DNA of 64,000 nucleotides from the NCBI RefSeq assembly GCF_003418935.1, contig NZ_QVMT01000003.1:496001-560000 (forward strand). The letters run 5' to 3'. How positions within the stretch are numbered: position 1 is the first letter of the stretch; every line of letters begins with the position of its first letter. The translations under genes were made by a program, and so were the position numbers. The notes beneath the pieces are model-generated. The model was not told the origin of the DNA and did no database searches. It saw only the letters and a program-made list of their open reading frames with translations. This DNA comes from Emticicia sp. C21. GTDB taxonomy: Bacteria; Bacteroidota; Bacteroidia; Cytophagales; Spirosomataceae. Of this stretch, positions 1 through 7,685 are shown in pieces.

Positions 1-648
1 TCTTACAAGCATATCTGTTTGCCAACCACCAAGAGGCTCTAGCATACAAGCCGATTCTGCCTGGAAGTCGTTTTCAAATTTAAAATGACTTAGCACGCCT
101 ATTATCTGCTTTCTGTCGTCTTTCTCGCCAATTATTTTCCCCAAAGCATTATCGTTACCAAATAAATCCTCTTTCATCTTTTGGGTGATAACAATGGGTT
201 TGATTTTATTGACTTTGTCGCCTTCGGTAAACCAGCGGCCTTCTGCCAATTTCATTTTCAGCACGTCTGGATAAGTCGGGTCGACACTCATGAATTCAGG
301 ATGCGTATGCTTTCCATTGTAAGTCATATCGCTGTTAGATGAACTAAAACTATAGGGCATGTTGCTCGAAGTAAATGCTGAGGCTTCTATTTCAGGAAAA
401 CTCTTGAGTTTTTGTCTGACTAAATCACGGTAAATCGTTTTCAGACTGTCGTTATCCGTATTGAAATCAATAAAAACTGCCCATACGTTTTGGTGTTCTA
501 TGCCCGATGGTTTTGAGTAATTGCGATAATTGTAAAAACTCAATGTCCAGACGGCAAATAATATCAGAAAGGATACAAAGATTTCGAGCATCATCAGAAA
601 GTTGCTCTTTTTCTTCTTCCATATTAGTTTAAAAAGATGTTTTAACAT
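1..648 (-). CDS. FtsX/MacB-type ABC transporter permease (partial, C-terminus outside window)
   Basis: I translated this stretch by hand. It opens with ATG at 646-648 (minus) as MLKHLFKLIWKKKKSNF, followed by a first transmembrane segment (about residues 16-38) and a periplasmic domain of the MacB type. The product would be the inner-membrane permease of an ABC transporter that couples ATP hydrolysis to periplasmic conformational work. About 216 residues are visible. The C-terminal FtsX domain with its three further membrane helices lies beyond the left edge. It follows the neighbouring permease gene by 38 bp on the same strand, so it is probably the last or a late gene of the efflux operon. 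Two different permease genes suggest a heterodimer, but this is inference. Confidence 0.8.
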   Translation of the reverse strand, partial: MLKHLFKLIWKKKKSNFLMMLEIFVSFLILFAVWTLSFYNYRNYSKPSGIEHQNVWAVFIDFNTDNDSLKTIYRDLVRQKLKSFPEIEASAFTSSNMPYSFSSSNSDMTYNGKHTHPEFMSVDPTYPDVLKMKLAEGRWFTEGDKVNKIKPIVITQKMKEDLFGNDNALGKIIGEKDDRKQIIGVLSHFKFENDFQAESACMLEPLGGWQTDMLVR

Positions 649-686
649 AATAGTAAATGAATAAAGTGTGATTGATTAACCTGAAC

Positions 687-1940
687 TTATTCGCCCCCTC
701 TTAAAGCAGTAACTACTTGCAAACGAGACATACGCCAGGCCGGATAAACCCCGGATAATAGCCCGAATACCAGACTCACTAAAATGGCTATCACAAAAAC
801 TTTCCAGTTGATGGCCAGGTCGGCGTAGTTAATCATTCCACTGCTATTGATAAAGTAAATAACCCCAACTGAAAGAATAAGCGCAATAAAACCTCCGATC
901 AGCGTAAGAATGATATTTTCGGTGATAAACTGGTAAGTGAGCACTTTTGATGATGCTCCGAATGCCTTGCGGATGCCGATTTCGGAGGCGCGTTCCATGA
1001 TACGGCTGATGTTGACATTGACCAGATTAATGGCAGGTAAAGACATGAAAAGCAAGGCTATCCCTACAAGAGCCATATACAGATATGCCTTTTTGGTATC
1101 ACCGTCAGAACTCGTAAACTGGCTCAGGAATGAACCTACGTAGGTATCAGCAGTAGACTCTAATTTGTTGGGTTTGAACCACTTGTCTTCGCTTGTGATG
1201 GGTACTTTACGCATGATTGACTCATATTCGGCCTTGATTTTTGAAAAATCCTCCGGACCTTTAGCCAATAAGAATGCCATATAACTGCCATTCAGGTTTT
1301 TCTTAGTCTGGTCTCTTTTAGAGGTATTATAAGGCAGATACACGTCTGATGCCACATATATACGGGTAACAGGACATCCACGCACCACACCAATGATGCG
1401 GTAAGTGAGGTTATCCAACTCCATCGTTTTACCTACTGCCGATACTCCTTTGCCAAAATATTTGTCACGGGTATCATCGTTGATAACCATTACGAAATCA
1501 TTATTGTCGATATTTTGCTTGTTAAACGGCTTGCCCTCCAGGAAATCAAAACTGGTGATATTCCAGAAATTGGCATCGGTATATTTATACATCAGTTTTA
1601 TTTTATTCTGATTGGCGTAGGCATTAACCGTGTTCGGATATGAGGCAAAGCCTATCATTTCGGGTGTTGACATTTTCAGGACAAAGTTCTCAAGGAAGTA
1701 CATACTTACAGGACCGCTACTTTGCCCGTTTTGTGTAGTATCTCGTTGTACCATTCTTTCGATATATAAAGAGCGGTCTCTATTAATTTCCGGGTATCCT
1801 GCCGAAACAAGATGGTCAATAAAAGACGTAATGACTACCAGCACCAATAAGGTAAAACTGATGCCGAAGAGACTGATAAACGTGAAGAACTTTCTACGTT
1901 TCAGTACGGCAAATGTTATTTTTAGATAATTCTTAAGCAT
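687..1940 (-). CDS. FtsX/MacB-type ABC transporter permease
   Basis: This 417-residue protein has the MacB layout: an N-terminal transmembrane helix (about residues 16-40), a periplasmic domain of roughly 230 residues, and a C-terminal FtsX domain with three helices (about 287-310, 340-365 and 380-402). The stretch SEIGIRKAFGAS just after the second helix is the conserved cytoplasmic signature by which FtsX-family permeases contact their ATPase. It probably works with the ATPase encoded upstream and exports or relocates a substrate from the periplasm through the TolC-type channel of the same operon. The gene lies 157 bp downstream of the ATPase gene, and that gap is filled by an inverted octamer repeat. 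The substrate cannot be inferred. Confidence 0.9.
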   Translation of the reverse strand: MLKNYLKITFAVLKRRKFFTFISLFGISFTLLVLVVITSFIDHLVSAGYPEINRDRSLYIERMVQRDTTQNGQSSGPVSMYFLENFVLKMSTPEMIGFASYPNTVNAYANQNKIKLMYKYTDANFWNITSFDFLEGKPFNKQNIDNNDFVMVINDDTRDKYFGKGVSAVGKTMELDNLTYRIIGVVRGCPVTRIYVASDVYLPYNTSKRDQTKKNLNGSYMAFLLAKGPEDFSKIKAEYESIMRKVPITSEDKWFKPNKLESTADTYVGSFLSQFTSSDGDTKKAYLYMALVGIALLFMSLPAINLVNVNISRIMERASEIGIRKAFGASSKVLTYQFITENIILTLIGGFIALILSVGVIYFINSSGMINYADLAINWKVFVIAILVSLVFGLLSGVYPAWRMSRLQVVTALRGGE

Positions 1941-1954
1941 GAGAGAGAAATTTA

Positions 1955-2096
1955 TTTAGTGATTGAGTGAATTAGTGATTTAGTGATTGTTTTAATTTTT
2001 GCCACTATGTACACAAAGGACACCAAGTGACACAATTAAAAAGTGAAGTTGTGAAGTAATAATCACTCATTCACTCAATCGCTAAATCGCTCAATT
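1955..2096. repeat. Inverted arms of degenerate 8-bp tandem repeat
   Basis: The left arm (about 1955-1989) reads as successive octamers TTAGTGAT, TGAGTGAA, TTAGTGAT, TTAGTGAT. The right arm (about 2061-2096) is the reverse complement of the same pattern, with some GCGA variants. The arms are separated by about 70 bp of ordinary sequence and fill the gap between the permease and ATPase genes. The same pattern recurs at six other intergenic sites in the window. Confidence 0.85.
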
Positions 2097-2097
2097 T

Positions 2098-2763
2098 TTA
2101 CATTACCTGCGTTCCATCAAAGAGTCTTACTAAACGATTGGTTTTCTTGGCCATGTTTTCGTCATGAGTTACCATTACAATGGTGGTGCCGTCGTTTTTG
2201 TTGAGGCCAATCAGAATATCCATGATTTCATTACCCATGGCACTATCCAGGTTTCCTGTCGGCTCATCTGCCAGGATGATTTCCGGGCGGCCCACAATGG
2301 CACGGGCAATGGCTACTCGCTGTTTTTGTCCACCTGATAATTGGGTAGGGTAGTGCTTCATCCTATTACTTAAACCTACTTTCTGTAGGGCTTCTGTTGC
2401 CAGTTGCGTACGTTCGCTGGCTGATGAGTTGCGATAGAGTAGGGGCAACTCTACGTTATCCAAAACAGGTAAATCGTTAATGAGATGATAACTCTGGAAG
2501 ATAAAACCCAACTTCTGATTGCGGAAACTAGCCAGTTTTTTGTCAGAGAAATCTCTGATGGTCTCATTATCGACCGAAATCTCTCCTTTTGAGGGTTCGT
2601 CTAACAAACCCATGATGTTGAGCAGCGTACTTTTACCACAGCCCGACGGCCCCATAATAGACAGGAATTCTCCTTTACCAACCTCAAGGTTAATCTCATT
2701 CAGGGCGAGGGTTTCGATGGTACTGGTACGATAAACTTTTTCGATGTTCTTTAACTTAATCAT
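2098..2763 (-). CDS. ABC transporter ATP-binding protein (MacB/LolD class)
   Basis: This is a stand-alone nucleotide-binding subunit of 221 residues, the usual length for the LolD/MacB class. The Walker A motif GPSGCGKST is near residue 38. A Q-loop lies in FIFQSYHL, the signature LSGGQKQR near 142, Walker B with catalytic Glu in [11 protein letters not shown] near 160, and the switch His in MVTHDEN near 199. It powers the FtsX-type permeases encoded next to it. The C-terminus is short, with no extra regulatory domain. It lies between the TolC-type gene and the permease genes on the same strand, with octamer-repeat spacers on both sides. The family assignment is firm; the transported substrate is unknown. 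Confidence 0.95.
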   Translation of the reverse strand: MIKLKNIEKVYRTSTIETLALNEINLEVGKGEFLSIMGPSGCGKSTLLNIMGLLDEPSKGEISVDNETIRDFSDKKLASFRNQKLGFIFQSYHLINDLPVLDNVELPLLYRNSSASERTQLATEALQKVGLSNRMKHYPTQLSGGQKQRVAIARAIVGRPEIILADEPTGNLDSAMGNEIMDILIGLNKNDGTTIVMVTHDENMAKKTNRLVRLFDGTQVM

Positions 2764-2806
2764 AATATTTGCTGGTTTAATGTGATTATTTAGATTTATG
2801 GGTATG

Positions 2807-2898
2807 GAGTGATTTAGTGAATGAGTGAGTTAGTGATTATATTATTTAGTTTATTTTAATTAATCACTCAATCACTAACTCACTCATTCACTAAATTC
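2807..2898. repeat. Inverted arms of degenerate 8-bp tandem repeat
   Basis: The left arm (about 2807-2837) is built of GAGTGATT/TAGTGAAT-type octamers. The right arm (about 2861-2897) carries the complementary ATCACTCA/ATCACTAA octamers. They sit between the ATPase and TolC-type genes and could fold as a long imperfect hairpin in the operon transcript. Confidence 0.85.
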
Positions 2899-2899
2899 T

Positions 2900-4360
2900 T
2901 TAATTCTCCACCGCTATCTTCCTGTTCTTTTCAAAATCATACAACGTCAGATACCGAAGTTCATAGTGCGTTTTCCAGTAATCCTGTAGGGCGTTGATAT
3001 AATCGCGTTTGGCCTGGTCTTTTTCCTGGAAAGCAATACTTAAATCGGTGATGCTCAGGTTGCCCAGCACGTAGCGGTCTTGGGCAATCTGATATTTTTC
3101 AGAGGCAATGCTATCGGCCTGAGAGGTCAGACTCAACTGATTTCTCAACATTTCAAAAAGCGTTACCTGTGTATAAATCTCCTGTCTGAATGTCTGTTTT
3201 AATTGTTCCACGGTGTATTCAGTCAGTTTTTTCTGTGCTTCGGCTGTTTTGGTTCTTGATTTCGAGCGACCCCAGTCCAGAATCGGAATATCCAACTGCA
3301 ATTGTATCGATTCCTGACTTTGTGGTTTTTTGTAGAGTTCCGGAATCCTCAAGCCTGTATTTGAGAAACCTAAACTAGCCGTTAAAGTCATATTTAAACC
3401 ATTATCGCCAATGGCTTTAGAAACCACACGGTCAGCCTCCAGAAGCAGGCGGCGGAACGAAATAGCATCCGAGCGATTTTCAAAGGCCTGCTCCAAAGCT
3501 ATCTGATTAGAGATGGGAATGGCAGTAATTCCGTCAGGCACAACTAATTCTAATCGGGTATCTGTCTGCAAACCTATATAAGCTTTCAGGTTCAGCGTAG
3601 CAATTTCTAAATCTCTTTTCGCAGTAGCAATGGCCTTTTGCGCTTTCAGTGATTCGAGTTGTAATTGCAGGATTTCGTTACGGGTCGTTTTGCCAATGTC
3701 GTATTTTTCGTTGGCTATCTTTACGATGGTCTGCGTATTGCTGAGGTTGGTTTCTGCAATCTGCAGATTCACTTGTGCCAATAGCAGATTGAAGAAATAT
3801 TCAGTCGATTTTACCGCAATTTTCTCTAACGATTCAATAAAAACCTGCCGACTCTCGTCATATTTCAAAGGTTCAATCTTTTTATCCCATTTCATCGGAT
3901 TGAATCTGAAAAACGGTTGTGAATATCCCACCGCAAAAGGCGTACTGTTGTAAAGTGTGTTTTTACGTGCAAAATCATCAAAACGCTGCAATTCAGTGGT
4001 GGCATAGATTTGTCCGCCCGTTTGCATGACCGATTGACTTAAAGATAAATTCAACGACGAATTATTATAGCGAACTGGCTGAAACTGAATGGTACCATCG
4101 GGTTGCACTACCTGAATGAACGACCGTGTAAAGGCAGGCAGATTTCCATTTAATGTCAACTGAGGTTTATAGTTCGACTGAAACGTGCGCCACTCCCAAT
4201 ACTTGGTTTCTTTGGTGGTAGCCGCTTGCCGTGCTGCAATTGACTGACCTTTGGCCATTTCTACCACTTCGGGCAGGGTGAGCTTCGTCACTCCCTGTGC
4301 CTGCGAGGTGTAGGTATGGGTTAGTAAGTATGTGATTAATATGTAAATTAGCTGTTTCAT
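2900..4360 (-). CDS. TolC-family outer-membrane efflux protein
   Basis: This 486-residue protein starts with a signal peptide (MKQLIYILITYLLTHTYTSQAQ). It then shows the duplicated TolC architecture: two similar halves rich in long amphipathic helices, for example residues 160-230 and 365-450. TolC-family trimers form a channel spanning the outer membrane and periplasm that docks onto periplasmic adaptors. The adaptor gene lies 42 bp upstream on the same strand and the ATPase and permeases follow, so the four together form a MacAB-TolC-like tripartite pump. Length and helical pattern fit the family. Trimerisation and substrate are inferred from family knowledge only. Confidence 0.92.
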   Translation of the reverse strand: MKQLIYILITYLLTHTYTSQAQGVTKLTLPEVVEMAKGQSIAARQAATTKETKYWEWRTFQSNYKPQLTLNGNLPAFTRSFIQVVQPDGTIQFQPVRYNNSSLNLSLSQSVMQTGGQIYATTELQRFDDFARKNTLYNSTPFAVGYSQPFFRFNPMKWDKKIEPLKYDESRQVFIESLEKIAVKSTEYFFNLLLAQVNLQIAETNLSNTQTIVKIANEKYDIGKTTRNEILQLQLESLKAQKAIATAKRDLEIATLNLKAYIGLQTDTRLELVVPDGITAIPISNQIALEQAFENRSDAISFRRLLLEADRVVSKAIGDNGLNMTLTASLGFSNTGLRIPELYKKPQSQESIQLQLDIPILDWGRSKSRTKTAEAQKKLTEYTVEQLKQTFRQEIYTQVTLFEMLRNQLSLTSQADSIASEKYQIAQDRYVLGNLSITDLSIAFQEKDQAKRDYINALQDYWKTHYELRYLTLYDFEKNRKIAVEN

Positions 4361-4371
4361 AATGGGTAATC

Positions 4372-4402
4372 GCGAATTAGTGAATTGTGAATTAGCGAAT
4401 GA
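4372..4402. repeat. Single arm of degenerate octamer repeat
   Basis: The spacer between the adaptor and TolC-type genes contains GCGAATTA, GTGAATTG and TGAATTAG repeats. They resemble the octamer units found elsewhere but lack a clear complementary arm, so this may be a decayed copy. Confidence 0.5.
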
Positions 4403-5650
4403 TTACTTAATTTCTAATTCTTTGGTGTTTTTGTATTCGCTCAGGTCTGAAATAATAACTGTTTCTCCGGGTTTGACCCCTTCTGTGATTTCTACGTAAT
4501 CAAAGTTGGAAAGACCTAATTTCACTGTGCGTTTCTCGGCTTTGCCGTCTTTTCTGAGTACGAATACATCTTGCACGGTGGCGCCTTTGAATGCCGGGCC
4601 GTTGGCTACCCGAACTACATTCTGTTGGGCTGCCGTAATGAGGAATACCTCTACTTTTAGTTTTGGGCGAAGCAAGCCGGTACTTTTGCTATCCAGTGCC
4701 ACATCAAAACTCAGAATATTGTTTTGTACCGATGGCTGGATATTGGTCAGGCTACCGCGCAATTGGGTATTGTTGATGCGGATAATGACAGGCATCCCGA
4801 TTTTCACCTGGTCAGCATAATTATCAGAGATAGCACCGATAATTTTGAAGCTACCCAAATCGGCCAGACGAGCCAGGATTTCGCCCTCTGATACCTTAGA
4901 ACCCAGATTTTTGTTGACATAGGTGAGTACGCCTGGACGGCTGGCGATGATATTAGCCTTTTGCAATTTGCTTTGGTACTCCATCAATTGTTTTTCCTGA
5001 ATCTGAGCTGATAGTTCTGAATCCTTAATATCAGCACGCATCGTTTGCTGCTTGATTCTGATGTCGTTTTCAAGCTGTTTTTTCTCCAGTTCGGCTATGC
5101 GGAGGTTCATTTCTGCCGTTTCGATGGCCTCACGGGTACCACCTCCGGCTTTTTGCAGGCGTTTGGCATTTTCAACATCTGCTTTCAGGCTTGTGATTTT
5201 CATAGCCTTGATAGAGTCATCGATTTTCAGGTCGTAGAAACTTTTGTCGAGGTCGAGGCGTAGTTTTACAATCTTGTTTTTCTTCAGGTCTACCTCATCT
5301 TTTTCTTTGTCGAAGGTCAGTTGGGTAGCTTCTTTATCCAGTTCCAGAATTTTTTCTCCGGCTTTTACCTGCGTTCCGGCATCTAATAGCACCTGCTGAA
5401 TTACGGCTATGATAGGGCTGGTAATTACCTGCTCAAACTCAGGTTGTACCTCACCCGAAGCTGTGAGTGTATTTTCTACATCCCCCATTTCGGCCACAGC
5501 CATTCTGATTTCAGATTTGCTGATAGAAGACGAGAGTGTGTTTCTTACTAACCAGACAATTAGCGCAACCACCACCAGTGCCGCTACACCAATCAACCAG
5601 TTTTTACTTTTCTGTTTCCGGACCTCAGTTATTGAGAGTTCTTTGTCCAT
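4403..5650 (-). CDS. HlyD/MacA-family periplasmic adaptor of efflux pump
   Basis: This 415-residue protein has one N-terminal membrane anchor (about residues 18-36). After it come the biotinyl-lipoyl half-motif (VQQVLLDAGTQVKAGEKILELD region), a long alpha-helical hairpin (about 108-228, strongly coiled-coil), the second lipoyl half (PGVLTYVNKNLGSKVSEGE), a beta-barrel and a membrane-proximal domain. Such adaptors bridge inner-membrane pumps and TolC-type channels. It is the first gene of the minus-strand efflux operon. Its promoter should lie in the 354-bp gap shared with the divergent VanZ-like gene. Family membership is clear; the substrate is not. Confidence 0.93.
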   Translation of the reverse strand: MDKELSITEVRKQKSKNWLIGVAALVVVALIVWLVRNTLSSSISKSEIRMAVAEMGDVENTLTASGEVQPEFEQVITSPIIAVIQQVLLDAGTQVKAGEKILELDKEATQLTFDKEKDEVDLKKNKIVKLRLDLDKSFYDLKIDDSIKAMKITSLKADVENAKRLQKAGGGTREAIETAEMNLRIAELEKKQLENDIRIKQQTMRADIKDSELSAQIQEKQLMEYQSKLQKANIIASRPGVLTYVNKNLGSKVSEGEILARLADLGSFKIIGAISDNYADQVKIGMPVIIRINNTQLRGSLTNIQPSVQNNILSFDVALDSKSTGLLRPKLKVEVFLITAAQQNVVRVANGPAFKGATVQDVFVLRKDGKAEKRTVKLGLSNFDYVEITEGVKPGETVIISDLSEYKNTKELEIK

Positions 5651-5693
5651 AGCTTTTTTATAATTTTGTATATGTGTTGAGGCTTATTGCATC

Positions 5694-5709
5694 TGTTCAT
5701 TTTTGAACA
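5694..5709. promoter_or_regulatory. Inverted repeat TGTTCA-N4-TGAACA upstream of efflux operon
   Basis: A perfect 6-bp inverted repeat with a 4-bp spacer lies 44 bp upstream of the adaptor start codon, where an operator would be expected. On the minus strand a TGTATTTG sequence nearby resembles the Bacteroidota -7 element TAnnTTTG. No regulator gene is adjacent. The rest of the 5651-6004 gap shows nothing else I can name. Confidence 0.35.
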
Positions 5710-6004
5710 AATACAATATAAGTCCTCCAATCAACGTGCCAATTAGTAATTGATTGATAATAAGTGTTTTATGTGATTTTTGGATTTGAAAAAGTGTCCG
5801 ATAATGGGACGGGGTGTGCGGTTTTGGGATGATGATTTAAATAGTTTTTACCAAAACTGATATTCATCTGAAAAATAACAAATTGCAGACCGAACTAACG
5901 GAAGATAGGTTCAATATTTAAGATAGTAAAGAGATATTAATTTATAGCCATATTCTTTTATTTAGTAATTTAGCAGATATTTAAACCACCCTAGAAAATA
6001 CCCT

Positions 6005-6388
6005 ATGGAAATAAAACAAGGAGTCATTGCGCTTCTTTCCAGTAAATATTCTGCGTTTTTTATTACCAGCATGCTATTTTTGCTATTCTCTATGCCCACT
6101 AAGGGAATTGTCAAAGGTATGGTTAGTAGTGGTGTGAAAGTAAATGGTTATCTCGATAAAATGGCGCATTTTGTGGCATTTGCAACATGGTCTTTCTGCT
6201 GGCAATTTGTCTTTAAAGATTACTTACAAACCTTTTTGATAGGCATTGTCTATGGTATTCTGCTGGAAGTATGGCAAGATAAATTACCCGGAAAATACAG
6301 AAGAACTTTCAGCTGGTATGATGGCCTGGCAGATGGCCTAGGCGTAATAATGGGATTACTCACATATTATATTATTCAGCTATTCTGA
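6005..6388 (+). CDS. VanZ-like membrane protein
   Basis: This 127-residue protein has about four hydrophobic segments (near residues 16-33, 52-68, 72-90 and 108-125). It carries the VanZ-type pattern in which a helix containing DKMAHFVAFATWSF is followed by ILLEVWQ and then a polar DGLADGLGVIMG segment. VanZ-like proteins are small integral membrane proteins; in Bacteroidota most have no tested function. The gene stands alone, divergent from the efflux operon and converging with the LRR gene, whose 3' end is only 11 bp away. I see no link to glycopeptide resistance. Confidence 0.75.
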   Translation: MEIKQGVIALLSSKYSAFFITSMLFLLFSMPTKGIVKGMVSSGVKVNGYLDKMAHFVAFATWSFCWQFVFKDYLQTFLIGIVYGILLEVWQDKLPGKYRRTFSWYDGLADGLGVIMGLLTYYIIQLF

Positions 6389-6399
6389 GGAAACAATTT

Positions 6400-7545
6400 T
6401 CAGCTCTCTGTATTTTTGTACCTGGCTGCTACTTTAGTAAAATCTAAAGAAGAAGTATCAACAGGATTGTTATTTAGGCCTAAATGAAAAAGTTGAGGTA
6501 GACCTATAAGCATAGAGACCTGATTTTTATCATTAATATAATTGGAACCAAGAGATACAGACTTTAATTGAGTTAGATTTTGCAGTGAATTAGTATCCTG
6601 AATTTGATTATTGTTAAGAAATAAAGTCTGCAATTGCGTCAAATTTTGTAAAGGATTAATATCCTGAATTTGGTTGTAATCAAGGAATAGAAACTGTAAT
6701 TGTTTCATATTTTGCAGAGAACTAATATCCTGAATTTGATTCTCGCTAATATGTAAGTGCTGCATTTGGGTCATATTTTTCAGGGAACCGATATCCTGAA
6801 TTTGATTTTTAGCAAGGGTTAAATGCCATAGTTGCGTCAGATTTCGTAAAAAGTTAATATCCTGAATCTGGTTACCATAAAGGTTCAGTACTCTCAAATG
6901 AATCAAATTTTGTAATGAGCTTATATCCTGAATTTTATTGCTACCAAGGTGTAAGGTTCGTAATTGCCTTAAGTTTTCTATAGGAGATATATCCTGAATT
7001 TGATTGTCCCTAAGATTTAAAAACCGTAATCTGGTAAGGCTCCCAACAGGGCTTATATTATAAATTTTGCTATAGTAAATTTCCAGATTCTCCAACCTGA
7101 TCAGGTGTTGCAAAAAACTAATCTCATTTATTCCAGTAAAACTAATATCTAACGTCTGTAATTGGGCCATATCCTGCAAGAAGCGACTATCTTGAATGGA
7201 AGGATTTTCACTAATATTTAATGAGTGTAAATGTGTTAGATATTTTAAAAAACTAATTTCAATTATACTACAAGCGTTAAGATATACAGCTTCTAATTGA
7301 GGCAGTTTCTGTAAGGCTGATAATTCACTGCCCTGAAATTGATTTAGCTCTCCACTATTAGTCGATTCAATAATTTCATAAGGTTCATATTTAGCATAGG
7401 CCCATCCCAGATTTAATTCTTTTAACCAAACACACTCCAGTAATTTTTCTGGTAGCTCATTTTCTAAGCTACAACGCCCTAAATCCAAAAAAGTGTTTTT
7501 CGTTTTTTTATTCTCTTCAATCAATTGTAAAGCTAATTCAGACAT
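6400..7545 (-). CDS. Leucine-rich repeat protein (22-residue, internalin-like repeats), no signal peptide
   Basis: The protein has 381 residues. From about residue 80 to 365 it consists of some 13 tandem 22-residue repeats of the form LxxLxLxxNQIQDIxxLQNLTQ, the pattern of SDS22/internalin-like LRRs that form a curved protein-binding surface. The N-terminus (MSELALQLIEENKKT) is polar and shows no signal peptide or lipobox, so a cytoplasmic location is likely. This sets it apart from the secreted LRR protein encoded at 10.6-12.3 kb. The binding partner is unknown. Near-identical repeats mean this locus could change copy number by recombination. Confidence 0.85.
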   Translation of the reverse strand: MSELALQLIEENKKTKNTFLDLGRCSLENELPEKLLECVWLKELNLGWAYAKYEPYEIIESTNSGELNQFQGSELSALQKLPQLEAVYLNACSIIEISFLKYLTHLHSLNISENPSIQDSRFLQDMAQLQTLDISFTGINEISFLQHLIRLENLEIYYSKIYNISPVGSLTRLRFLNLRDNQIQDISPIENLRQLRTLHLGSNKIQDISSLQNLIHLRVLNLYGNQIQDINFLRNLTQLWHLTLAKNQIQDIGSLKNMTQMQHLHISENQIQDISSLQNMKQLQFLFLDYNQIQDINPLQNLTQLQTLFLNNNQIQDTNSLQNLTQLKSVSLGSNYINDKNQVSMLIGLPQLFHLGLNNNPVDTSSLDFTKVAARYKNTES

Positions 7546-7631
7546 AGAAAAATTGGATGTGTAGGTATTAGGTAAAAGTTCTTTTCCAAAAATAGAAAAT
7601 TTAATCCTACTTTACAGTGTAGTAAATAAAA

Positions 7632-7664
7632 AAGCAGTCATAGACCTTTATTCTATGACTGCTT
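7632..7664 (-). terminator. Rho-independent terminator of the Ig-like gene
   Basis: A perfect 13-bp stem (AAGCAGTCATAGA / TCTATGACTGCTT) with a 7-nt loop lies 21 bp past the stop codon of the Ig-like gene. An A-rich stretch to its left gives the U-tract on the minus strand. Confidence 0.85.
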
Positions 7665-7685
7665 ATATTATGTTTTGGGTACTGA

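Noticed and set aside
5651-6004. Regulator gene for the efflux operon in the divergent gap
   Set aside because: No reading frame of regulator length is present; only a small inverted repeat is seen.
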